This document shows, piece after piece, positions 1 through 6,122 of a stretch of 6,897 bases of DNA. Position numbers and translations under genes: made by a program. The first letter of the stretch is position 1. Every line of letters begins with the position of its first letter. The DNA lies in NCBI GenBank assembly GCA_044448905.1, contig JBIOHJ010000152.1, forward strand, positions 1 to 6,897, in the 5' to 3' direction. The notes below the pieces were generated by a model. It saw only the letters and a list, made by a program, of their open reading frames with translations. It did no database searches and was not told where the DNA came from. The DNA comes from JBIOHJ01 sp044448905. Lineage in GTDB: Bacteria > Bacteroidota > Bacteroidia > AKYH767-A > OLB10.

Positions 1-40
1 CAAGCTGAATGCATCGTTGCATGTAGTGTTCATGATTCAT
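1..40 (-). CDS. ribD: RibD N-terminus (riboflavin biosynthesis deaminase/reductase), partial
   Basis: Only the first 13 codons are in the window; the gene runs off the left edge on the minus strand. The reading is MNHEHYMQRCIQL from the ATG whose complement is at 38-40. This matches the usual RibD opening in Bacteroidota: a short acidic/polar start, then Y-M-x-R-C-I-x-L, which leads into the deaminase domain. RibD is known as a bifunctional cytosolic enzyme that deaminates and then reduces the pyrimidine intermediate of riboflavin synthesis. The zinc-binding deaminase motifs and the reductase domain lie outside the window and cannot be checked. A divergent ribD next to prmC is a familiar arrangement in this phylum and supports the call. 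The identification rests on 13 residues plus context, so it is good but not certain. Confidence 0.75.
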   Translation of the reverse strand, partial: MNHEHYMQRCIQL

Positions 41-63
41 AAAAAAATACTTTGGGCTGCAGC

Positions 64-71
64 CAAAAATA
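64..71 (-). promoter_or_regulatory. Candidate -7 box of the ribD promoter
   Basis: Read on the minus strand, this is TATTTTTG, a full match to the Bacteroidota -7 consensus TAnnTTTG. Transcription would start near position 58, leaving a leader of about 18 bases before the ribD ATG. No convincing -33 TTG is seen upstream. A perfect 10-base palindrome, GGCTGCAGCC (55-64), covers the likely start site. The call is motif matching in AT-rich DNA, so it is tentative. Confidence 0.35.
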
Positions 72-112
72 CTGTTTTAAAAATTTATCTTGGCTTCCTG
101 TAATTCCCGGTC

Positions 113-967
113 ATGACAATTGAATTATTGAAAAAGAAATTTTACTCTGAGCTTAAAGAGCATTATGAGCAGAATGAAATTCGAGCGCTGACTCAACATG
201 CTTTGCAATTTGCTCTTGGTTATTCATCAAGTGACCTGGTTTTGAAAACTAAAGTTCAACCGGATGACAAGATTATTCACAAAGCTCTTGATATTCTGAA
301 TCGCTTAAAAATGTATGAGCCCCTTCAATATATTATTGGTGAAACAGAATTTTTGGGATTAAGATTGTTTGTGGACAAGCATGTTTTAATACCGCGTCCT
401 GAAACGGAAGAATTGGTTCAATTTATTATTGATGATTTAGAAGTTCCCGGAACACGCATACTTGATATTGGCACCGGGAGCGGTTGCATTTCGATTGCAT
501 TGAAAAATAAATTTAAAAGGGCTAAAGTATTTGCATTGGATATTTCGGCACAGGCATTAAAAACAGCAAAACAAAATGCAAAGCTGAACAAAGCAGAAAT
601 TAATTTCATTAAACATGATATTTTCAAAAAGATGCCTTCAGAACTTAACAAGCCATTTGATATTATAATAAGCAATCCACCATACATAAGCCATCATGAT
701 AAAATGCATCTTCACCGGAATGTAAGTGATTACGAACCCCATGTTGCTTTATTTGTTGAAGGTAAAAACCCTTTGCTGTTTTATGAACGCATAGCGGAAT
801 TATCAGTCGGTAGGCTGCTGAAAAGAGGCGGTAAAATTTATTTTGAGATTAATGAGCTTTATGGCAACGACATTGCAGAAATGATTTTAAAAGGAGGCTT
901 CAGGAATGTATTTATTAAAAAAGATATGAGCGGCAAGGAAAGGATAATACGCGCAATGAAAAAATAA
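113..967 (+). CDS. prmC: Peptide chain release factor N5-glutamine methyltransferase PrmC (HemK)
   Basis: PrmC transfers a methyl group from S-adenosylmethionine to the glutamine of the GGQ motif in release factors RF1 and RF2, which improves peptide release at stop codons; it acts in the cytosol. The 284 residues match the family length. Residues 1-75 form the helical release-factor-binding domain. They are followed by the conserved linker EPLQYIIGETEF (69-80) and IPRPETEELV (93-102). The Rossmann methyltransferase domain shows the SAM loop DIGTGSG (118-124), the acidic residue D143 ending the second strand, and the catalytic NPPY (188-191). The DYEPHVALF segment (206-214), which follows NPPY in the family, is intact. 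The ATG at 113 gives a full-length N-terminus. The gene is divergent from ribD. A weak -7-like box (TATCTTGG, 86-93) could drive it. No anomaly is seen. Confidence 0.97.
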   Translation: MTIELLKKKFYSELKEHYEQNEIRALTQHALQFALGYSSSDLVLKTKVQPDDKIIHKALDILNRLKMYEPLQYIIGETEFLGLRLFVDKHVLIPRPETEELVQFIIDDLEVPGTRILDIGTGSGCISIALKNKFKRAKVFALDISAQALKTAKQNAKLNKAEINFIKHDIFKKMPSELNKPFDIIISNPPYISHHDKMHLHRNVSDYEPHVALFVEGKNPLLFYERIAELSVGRLLKRGGKIYFEINELYGNDIAEMILKGGFRNVFIKKDMSGKERIIRAMKK

Positions 968-1054
968 TTTTTCCGGCCGGCACATTTTTTTATTTCTCAT
1001 TTATATTCTCGATTTTCAAATCGGGTCAATAAGATTTTATTTATTTGCACTTTG

Positions 1055-2317
1055 ATGTTTTTAAAAAGCATGTTTAAAAATAACACGGTATTCCTTTTGT
1101 TGTTGACATTTATTCCCGGGTTGGCAATTTCGCAATCCGGACCGGATTCTTCTTTAAATAAAAACAAGCTTCAGCTGCTGAAACAATACAATGAAGAGGC
1201 AAATACGTATTACAATTCATTTAAAAATGCGCCTGCTTTCGAAAACCTTGTTAAGTATGGCGACCTTAAAGAGAATATTTTCAAAGAGCAAACTGTAAAA
1301 GAAACCAGCCTGAAACAAAATGAATGGAATTTTGAGATTGAAAAACAGAAGGCAAAACTGTCAGTAACCAATTCCGAAATCAGTAATTTAGAAAAGGAGC
1401 AGGGGTCGCTTATCAGTGAAAAAAACAGGCTTCTCCGGAATACGCTTATTTATTTTGCTGTTATTTTCGGGTTGGCTGCATTTGTTTTGATATCGCGGTT
1501 GCGAAAGTTAAAATGGGAAACCACCCTTCAGAAAATATCTGCCATGCAGCTGCTTCACATCCACAAAATGAGTGATGTTGCTGAAAGGGCTGCGGCTGCG
1601 GTAAACGACATGCTGTTTTCATTTCATTCGATGCAGGAGCTATCTGAAAAAAGCAAAATATCTCTGTCAAAATTAAAGTCTATGGCGGTAACCTTAAATA
1701 AAAGCACTGAGAAAATTGTTACGGCAGAAGAAGACATTACGAAAATCAACACCCTTTCAACGGAAGCAAGATTATTTTCCGACTATATGGATTCGATGAT
1801 GAAAGCAGGTGATGAAGAAGTGGTGCTGACTAACCTGAATAAAATTATTGAGGAGTCGCTTCAGCTGTCGTATCACTGGATGTGTTCGCGCGATGAAAAT
1901 TTCAGCTGTACCATTGTTAAAGACCTCGAAAAAATATTACCGCAAATCAGCATTATGCCCGGAGCCATCGGGCAGGCAATGTTTCATTTTTTCAGTAACG
2001 CTTTCCGTGCAGTGCTCGAAAGGAAATTACAGGAAGGGAAAAAATTTCAACCAAAAGTCAGCGTAAGTTCGCGTAAGCTGCCGCGCTTTGTGCAGGTTCG
2101 CATCAAGGATAACGGAACCGGCATACCTGACGCTGTGGTTCCAAATATATTTAAACCTTTTTACACCACTCATTCTCCTGAAATTTCTGCAGGATTAGGA
2201 CTCAGTGAAGCTGAGCGCATAATAAAGTTGAAACATAAAGGTGAAATTATTATTGAAACAGAAAGCGGCAGCGGAACTGATGTAGTTATACGTTTCCCTG
2301 TTAATACCGTCATGTAA
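1055..2317 (+). CDS. Membrane-anchored histidine-kinase-like protein with a degenerate phospho-acceptor helix
   Basis: Residue numbers count from the TTG at 1052, one codon before the chosen ATG; an ATG at 1070 is an alternative start. A signal-like hydrophobic segment (about 12-27) precedes a periplasmic helical/coiled-coil region (35-128) and a transmembrane helix (131-149). The cytoplasmic part ends in a HATPase_c domain. Its motifs are an N-box with N316, a G1 box DNGTGIP (353-359), an F-box FKPFYTT (367-373) and a G2 box GLGL (381-384), so ATP binding looks intact. The first Asn usually seen in the N-box is H312. The dimerisation helix is unusual: KMSDVAERAAAAVNDM (172-187) lines up with the family pattern KMASLGELTAGIAHEI, which puts N185-D186 where His-Glu is expected. 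No other HE/HD phospho-acceptor is apparent. Typical kinases of this class phosphorylate a response regulator, but none is encoded here. The stop overlaps the next gene's start (TAATG), implying translational coupling. The role is probably signalling; whether it has kinase activity is doubtful. Confidence 0.85.
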   Translation: MFLKSMFKNNTVFLLLLTFIPGLAISQSGPDSSLNKNKLQLLKQYNEEANTYYNSFKNAPAFENLVKYGDLKENIFKEQTVKETSLKQNEWNFEIEKQKAKLSVTNSEISNLEKEQGSLISEKNRLLRNTLIYFAVIFGLAAFVLISRLRKLKWETTLQKISAMQLLHIHKMSDVAERAAAAVNDMLFSFHSMQELSEKSKISLSKLKSMAVTLNKSTEKIVTAEEDITKINTLSTEARLFSDYMDSMMKAGDEEVVLTNLNKIIEESLQLSYHWMCSRDENFSCTIVKDLEKILPQISIMPGAIGQAMFHFFSNAFRAVLERKLQEGKKFQPKVSVSSRKLPRFVQVRIKDNGTGIPDAVVPNIFKPFYTTHSPEISAGLGLSEAERIIKLKHKGEIIIETESGSGTDVVIRFPVNTVM

Positions 2318-3246
2318 TGAGTATAAAAAAAGTTAGTAAACTGGTTAGTGCGCGAAAAGTCTTTACCATGCTTTTCCTGGTGAGCAATTTTTATTTTTCG
2401 GGTGCGCAGGATATAAATATTGGCCCTGATAATATTCCAAAAATTATTGAGAAAATTAAAAATTCTTATGAACTTGATAAGTTAAACGAATGCCGCATTA
2501 AACTCCGGAATATTGATTTTTCAGAATTAAGCCGTAATGAGCAGGAGCAGTATGCGATGGCATACCACGAGCTTGCGTATGCGTACCGCAATCACCGCTG
2601 GGTACGGCCTGCTTTTGATATTTATCAAAAATATATTGCGCTTCGCGATACGATATTAATGACAGATAAAATTACCAGGATGCAGGAAATTGAGAGTAAA
2701 AATAAAACCATCAATAACCGGCTTCTGAACGAGATTTCAGAAAAAGAAAAAATAAAACAAACTTTACTGGACGATAAAGCAGCCATTACCGGGATGAAAA
2801 AAAAATACAGAATTTGGACTATCGTGCTAACTATTTTAGCTGTGGCTGCTTTTATTTATTTCCTCACAGGAATTGACCGCAAATACCGCATTTTGAAAAT
2901 AAGTAAAGAGGAAAACCGCAAACAGATACTTTCAGTAAGCCGTGCGGCATGGAAAGGGCAAATGTCGGCAGGTGCGCTTAACAGGATTAGTTATTTAAAT
3001 AAGCTGGTTTGGGAACAAACGGTAAATTCAGAACAACAATTGGCTGATACGGAAATTGAGTTAAGGGCAATTAAAGAAACGGGGGGGCTGATCAAAAATA
3101 TTAAAGATGATATTTCAAGAATGAAACAGCTATCTGAAATTATTTCAAAAGAAATCGAAAAAATTATGCAGGAGATTCCCGTTTTAAAGCCGAAAATGGA
3201 AACAGTCATGCCCATGCCTGAAACGGATAATTCCGATGAAGCATAA
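2317..3246 (+). CDS. TPR-like sensor protein with membrane anchor and cytoplasmic coiled coil, no catalytic domain
   Basis: The product is 309 residues and its ATG shares its first base with the stop of the upstream kinase-like gene. A signal peptide (about 1-30, ending near SGA) is followed by helical pairs at roughly 38-112. Features such as AYHELAYAYRNHRW and AFDIYQKYIALRD resemble the last tetratricopeptide repeats of Bacteroidota sensor kinases. A charged coiled coil (113-163) leads to a transmembrane helix (166-184). The cytoplasmic tail (187-290) is coiled coil with an acidic end. GQMSAGALNRI (214-224) resembles the histidine-kinase motif GQLTAGIAHEI, but with N222-R223 replacing His-Glu, and no ATPase domain follows. 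The protein looks like the sensing half of a TPR histidine kinase lacking its catalytic half. It probably forms a complex with the product of the coupled upstream gene (inference). I do not recognise a named family for the whole protein. Confidence 0.8.
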   Translation: MSIKKVSKLVSARKVFTMLFLVSNFYFSGAQDINIGPDNIPKIIEKIKNSYELDKLNECRIKLRNIDFSELSRNEQEQYAMAYHELAYAYRNHRWVRPAFDIYQKYIALRDTILMTDKITRMQEIESKNKTINNRLLNEISEKEKIKQTLLDDKAAITGMKKKYRIWTIVLTILAVAAFIYFLTGIDRKYRILKISKEENRKQILSVSRAAWKGQMSAGALNRISYLNKLVWEQTVNSEQQLADTEIELRAIKETGGLIKNIKDDISRMKQLSEIISKEIEKIMQEIPVLKPKMETVMPMPETDNSDEA

Positions 3247-3501
3247 AAGTATATTCATTCTTTTTTCTTTTTTATAAAAAATTTTTTGAATTGGCATGGT
3301 GTGCAACCCCAGCCTAAAAAGAAAAAAGGCTTCTTACGGGAAGCCTTGTAATAAAAATAGTAATAACCAAAAACCGGGTATATGTACGAAGCCTCTTTAT
3401 CAAGGTTTCATTTTTTTGAGAAAGTTTTAATAGGGTTAAGCAACTTAGCCGGTTTTATTGGCTATTCGTAAATTCGAACACATTAGTTATTCGTGGTTAA
3501 A
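3247..3501. other. Non-coding stretch between the sensor pair and tRNA-Thr
   Basis: This AT-rich stretch holds one clear hairpin (3326-3347, annotated separately). Just after the upstream stop there are T- and A-tracts (3261-3287) without a GC stem. A 7-base copy, GAAGCCT (3388-3394), could pair alternatively with the left arm of the hairpin. Box-like sequences just before the tRNA (TAAATTCG near 3468-3475) could be its -7 element. A 29-codon frame at 3382-3471 is not convincing as a gene. Nothing else is recognised. Confidence 0.6.
3326..3347 (-). terminator. Intrinsic terminator, oriented for minus-strand transcription
   Basis: AAGGCTTC (3326-3333) and GAAGCCTT (3340-3347) form a perfect 8-base-pair stem with a 6-base loop. 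On the minus strand the stem runs directly into TTTTTTC and then more T residues, the classic intrinsic terminator layout. On the plus strand the stem is preceded by A residues and followed by GTAATAAAAATAG without a U-tract, so it would end plus-strand transcripts poorly. The nearest minus-strand gene upstream of it is the TonB gene, about 290 bases away and beyond the tRNA. Confidence 0.6.
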
Positions 3502-3574
3502 GCCTTCTTAGCTCAGCTGGTAGAGCAACGCTTTCGTAAAGCGTGGGTCGCAGGTTCGATTCCTGTAGAAGGCT
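3502..3574 (+). tRNA. tRNA-Thr (anticodon CGT)
   Basis: The 73 bases fold as a complete cloverleaf. The acceptor stem GCCTTCT pairs with AGAAGGC. The D arm is GCTC/GAGC around AGCTGGTA. The anticodon stem ACGCT/AGCGT encloses loop TTCGTAA with anticodon CGT. The T arm GCAGG/CCTGT (one G-U pair) carries loop TTCGATT. The discriminator base is T and the CCA end is not encoded. It reads the threonine codon ACG, and its body resembles E. coli tRNA-Thr(CGT). It sits alone between the sensor pair and the convergent TonB gene. Confidence 0.97.
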
Positions 3575-3597
3575 CAGAGAAATTTTAAGTTTTTTGA

Positions 3598-3616
3598 TTT
3601 TTTTCTACGAAAAAAA
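3598..3616. terminator. Possible weak bidirectional terminator between tRNA-Thr and the TonB gene
   Basis: TTTTTTTC (3598-3605) and GAAAAAAA (3609-3616) can pair around a TAC loop. The stem is almost all A-T, so it is unstable. It sits in the right place for convergent genes, and T-runs lie on either side in both directions (GTTTTTTG before it on the plus strand, eight T residues on the minus strand). This is position plus composition only; it may be simple AT-rich sequence. Confidence 0.3.
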
Positions 3617-3638
3617 ACTAAAGTAATACACAAACCTG

Positions 3639-4436
3639 TCAGTTCAGTTTAAATGTTATATAAAGCGTCATTCCACCTACTTTCACTTTGGTTCCGTTTT
3701 GTTTGCCGGGCAACCAGTCGGGCATTTTGTTAATTACACGCAGCGCTTCTTCGTCACAGCCATAACCAATTCCTTTCAGTATTTCGGCATTGCGAATTTT
3801 TCCTTCCTTATCAACCATAAATTTCACATACACCCTGCCTTCAATTCCATTTTCTCTTGCAAAATCAGGATATTGGAGATCAGACTGTAGAAACTGGAGC
3901 ATTTTTTTTACTCCCCCGGGGAATGAGGGCATTTCTTCCACGAAAGTGAAAATCTTATCATCCGGCTGTTCAGGAACAACAGAGTTTTCTGGAGGAGGAA
4001 TCCTTTCGGTAGTTCCTTCCTGCGTTTGTGTTCCCGCCTGTATTTGTTCCATTTTTTCCTGCGGAGGAAGCTCTTCTTCCACAGCTTCTTTATCAATTAC
4101 TATTGGCGGAATAAACTTAATAGTTTGCTGAATGGAAGGAGGAGGAGATGCCGGGAGAGGAGGCGGATCAGATTTGTCAACAGGAGGCGGATTAGAAAGC
4201 ACAAATACTTCTGCTTGCTTCAACCTGTTTTCAAGAATCTCCTTATTTAAAATTCGATATATAAATGGAATAATAACAGCAGAAAATAAAAATAGTGCTG
4301 ATGCAATAAATGAAATGACCAGCCGCTTCCTGTAATGAAGCCTTAATTCGTATGCGCCATATTCTTTACGCTTATGTTCAAATATGATTTTGATTCTGCA
4401 GGCTGATGCAGGATCATTCCATTTATCATAAATCAT
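3639..4436 (-). CDS. Energy transducer TonB
   Basis: TonB spans the periplasm and passes proton-motive force from ExbB/ExbD in the inner membrane to outer-membrane TonB-dependent transporters. The 265-residue product starts with a short cytoplasmic segment containing KEYGAYELR (24-32), a hallmark of Bacteroidota TonB proteins. A transmembrane helix follows (about 39-61). A proline-rich periplasmic linker (81-101, with PPP clusters, continuing to about 155) comes next. The C-terminal TonB domain shows MPSFPGG (169-175), YPDFARENGIEGRVYVKF (189-206) and a C-terminal LPGKQNG...TFKLN; it looks complete. The frame extends 12 codons further to a TTG at 4472, but the ATG at 4436 is the better start and places the inverted repeat at 4441-4478 outside the gene. 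No transporter, exbB or exbD is nearby, so its partner cannot be told. It follows the dioxygenase gene on the same strand after 77 bases and may have its own promoter. Confidence 0.93.
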   Translation of the reverse strand: MIYDKWNDPASACRIKIIFEHKRKEYGAYELRLHYRKRLVISFIASALFLFSAVIIPFIYRILNKEILENRLKQAEVFVLSNPPPVDKSDPPPLPASPPPSIQQTIKFIPPIVIDKEAVEEELPPQEKMEQIQAGTQTQEGTTERIPPPENSVVPEQPDDKIFTFVEEMPSFPGGVKKMLQFLQSDLQYPDFARENGIEGRVYVKFMVDKEGKIRNAEILKGIGYGCDEEALRVINKMPDWLPGKQNGTKVKVGGMTLYITFKLN

Positions 4437-4440
4437 CACT

Positions 4441-4478
4441 ACATCTTTTGAACAATTGTTAAAACCGTTCAAAGATGT
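4441..4478. repeat. Inverted repeat just upstream of the TonB start
   Basis: ACATCTTTTGAAC (4441-4453) is the reverse complement of GTTCAAAGATGT (4467-4478) apart from one extra T. The 13-base spacer plus the inner arm contains the perfect palindrome AACAATTGTT (4451-4460). The minus-strand arm includes CATCTTTG (4477-4470), a 7-of-8 match to the Bacteroidota -7 box, and the other arm ends 4 bases before the TonB ATG. It could be an operator, or a leader hairpin masking the start codon. No T-run follows it, so it is not a terminator for the upstream gene. The symmetry is seen directly; the function is inference. Confidence 0.55.
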
Positions 4479-4513
4479 AAAAAAACTATAAATAGATTTT
4501 TGTGAGTCAGTTT

Positions 4514-5404
4514 TTATTCCTTTTCAATTTTCACTGACGTCATTGTCAAAGAGCCTGCAACAGCTTTATCATTGAATAAACTCAATTTTTCATTTTGCTC
4601 TTTTAAAGCTAATGTATAAAGCAAAGGCAGATAATGTTCGGGAGTAGGAATTGCTAAATCAAATGCTTTTCCCTGCGACTTGTAATTAATAAGTTGCTGA
4701 TGGTTGTTTGATAGAATAAAATTTTTCATTTTCTCCCGAGCTTCAAGCGCCCAGTCAAAGCCAAAGTCAGTTTCATTCATTTTATCCCATGCAGCCATTC
4801 TGAGATTATGAACCATGTTTCCGCTACCGATAATCAGCACCCCTTTTTTTCGAAGCGATGAAAGTTCTTTTGCCAGTTCATAATGATATTGCGGTGATTG
4901 AGAATAATCCAGGCTTAATTGAATTACCGGAACATCAGCATCCGGGTAAAGATGTTTTATCACACTCCATGCACCATGGTCAAGCCCCCATTTGTCATCC
5001 AAACCCACTTGAGTTTTTTTAATAATTTTTTTTGTTTCTCTTGCCAGCTCAGGACTTCCCGGTGCAGGATATTGCACATCAAATAATGCTTGTGGAAATC
5101 CACCAAAGTCGTGAATGGTTGTAGGCTTTTCCATTGCGGTTACAAAAGTCCCGCGTGTTTCCCAATGTGCCGATACGCATAATATCGCATTCGGTTTCGG
5201 CAATGTTTTTCCGATTTCTTTCCACCCTTTTGAAAATTCATTGTCTTCAATAGCATTCATCGGGTTGCCGTGGCCTAAAAACAATACAGGCATTTGCTCT
5301 GTGCTGCCAAAGGGTTCTGTCATTTTATTCAGTTCTTTCAGTTTCATTGCGGCTCCTGCTAATGGTAATATTGCTACTGATTGAAGAAATTTCTTTCTAT
5401 CCAT
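4514..5404 (-). CDS. ygiD: 4,5-DOPA-type extradiol dioxygenase (YgiD family)
   Basis: This belongs to the LigB/DODA superfamily of metal-dependent ring-cleaving dioxygenases, whose plant member opens DOPA. The E. coli homologue YgiD acts on DOPA in vitro, and the natural bacterial substrate is uncertain. The 296-residue product shows the family's conserved His motifs: GHGNP (H45), SAHWE (H80), DHGAW (H143), NMVHN (H199) and PTPEHYLP (H257). The metal ligands should be among these. PAPGSPELA (114-122) is also typical. It is about 25 residues longer than E. coli YgiD, because an N-terminal extension MDRKKFLQ plus a hydrophobic run (9-20) precedes the catalytic domain and resembles a twin-arginine-like signal. 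The frame continues to a TTG at 5443, but the ATG at 5404 fits better. A -7-like TACCTTAG (5429-5422 on the minus strand) lies just upstream. It is divergent from the 2H phosphoesterase gene. Confidence 0.9.
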   Translation of the reverse strand: MDRKKFLQSVAILPLAGAAMKLKELNKMTEPFGSTEQMPVLFLGHGNPMNAIEDNEFSKGWKEIGKTLPKPNAILCVSAHWETRGTFVTAMEKPTTIHDFGGFPQALFDVQYPAPGSPELARETKKIIKKTQVGLDDKWGLDHGAWSVIKHLYPDADVPVIQLSLDYSQSPQYHYELAKELSSLRKKGVLIIGSGNMVHNLRMAAWDKMNETDFGFDWALEAREKMKNFILSNNHQQLINYKSQGKAFDLAIPTPEHYLPLLYTLALKEQNEKLSLFNDKAVAGSLTMTSVKIEKE

Positions 5405-5492
5405 AGGATAATTTATAGTTGCTAAGGTAGCGAAAAATTGCAATGAGAAATTTTGATTCCAATGACCATTGAAGATTGCAAGCTGATTTATT

Positions 5493-5500
5493 TATTTTTA
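5493..5500 (+). promoter_or_regulatory. Candidate promoter of the 2H phosphoesterase gene
   Basis: TATTTTTA matches seven of eight positions of the Bacteroidota -7 box, and a TTG (5469-5471) lies 21 bases upstream, within the usual -33 to -7 spacing. The implied start point would leave only a few bases before the ATG at 5511. The stretch is AT-rich, so a chance match is possible. Confidence 0.3.
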
Positions 5501-5510
5501 TGCCTCCAAT

Positions 5511-6065
5511 ATGAAACCGCATTTATACTTTATTGCTATTATTCCGCCTGCCGGAGTATTCGCTGAAATTGAAACGATCAAAAAGGAATTTTCGAAAAAA
5601 TATAGCAGTCACCGCGCTTTAAAATCCCCGGTACATATCACCTTGCAGATCCCGTTCCGAAGAATGGAGACAATTGAAAAGCCTCTTGATCGGCTATTAA
5701 AAGTTTTCACTGTTTTATATCAGCCATTTGAAATTGAATTAAATGGATTTAATCATTTTCATGACAAGGTAATTTTTATCAAAGTAGTTGAAAATAAAAA
5801 CCTCGATTCATTGTTTGGGAATTTAAATATTGCATTACGCACGCAACTGAATTTTTCAGAGCAGGAAACACCGCAGCGTTTTAATCCACATGTAACAGTT
5901 GCTTACCGCGATCTTGTACCTGAACAGTTTAAAATAGCATGGGAGCAGTTTCAGCACAGAGGTTTTTCTAAAACATTTTCAGCAACAAAAATTTCACTGT
6001 TGAAGCATAACTCCAAATTCTGGGAAATAATCAATGAATTTTCGTTTGAGGGATTTAGTTCTTGA
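5511..6065 (+). CDS. 2H phosphoesterase, 2'-5' RNA ligase (LigT/ThpR) family
   Basis: The 184-residue product has the two HxT motifs that define the 2H phosphoesterase fold: H42-I-T44 in SPVHITLQIPF and H127-V-T129 in FNPHVTVAYRD, spaced 85 residues apart as expected. The length and the PHLYFIAIIPP opening strand fit the LigT-like branch. Family members hydrolyse 2',3'-cyclic phosphodiester ends of RNA, and some reversibly join tRNA halves through 2'-5' bonds in vitro; the physiological substrate in most bacteria is unknown. Both catalytic His residues and both Thr residues are present, so it should be active. It is probably cytosolic, with no signal peptide. It is divergent from the dioxygenase gene and separated by 57 bases from the following hydrolase gene, which could be co-transcribed or have its own promoter. 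Confidence 0.85.
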   Translation: MKPHLYFIAIIPPAGVFAEIETIKKEFSKKYSSHRALKSPVHITLQIPFRRMETIEKPLDRLLKVFTVLYQPFEIELNGFNHFHDKVIFIKVVENKNLDSLFGNLNIALRTQLNFSEQETPQRFNPHVTVAYRDLVPEQFKIAWEQFQHRGFSKTFSATKISLLKHNSKFWEIINEFSFEGFSS

Positions 6066-6122
6066 GATTAGATTAGCCTTTCAGGATTTTATATATTTAC
6101 GATTCAAAAAATTATTCATACT

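Noticed and set aside
973..991. CCGGCCGG followed by a T-run after prmC, resembling a terminator
   Set aside because: The palindrome has no room for a loop; a real hairpin would have only about two base pairs, so it does not support an intrinsic terminator.
1040..1047. TTTATTTG as a -7 box for the kinase-like gene
   Set aside because: One mismatch and no good -33 element; it would put the transcript start almost on the ATG at 1055, so it is only weak support for the alternative start at 1070.
1848..2066. Second plus-strand frame of 72 codons inside the kinase-like gene
   Set aside because: It is in another frame of a region with clear ATPase-domain motifs and has no domain of its own.
3382..3471. 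Short frame of 29 codons (starts MYEASLSRF, ends GFIGYS) upstream of tRNA-Thr
   Set aside because: No recognisable domain or start-site signal, it overlaps probable tRNA promoter sequence, and a frame of this length is expected by chance.
3790..4131. Plus-strand open frame of 113 codons inside the TonB gene
   Set aside because: It is antisense to a well-supported TonB coding region; the Ser/Gly-rich content is the reverse reading of the proline- and glutamate-rich linker.
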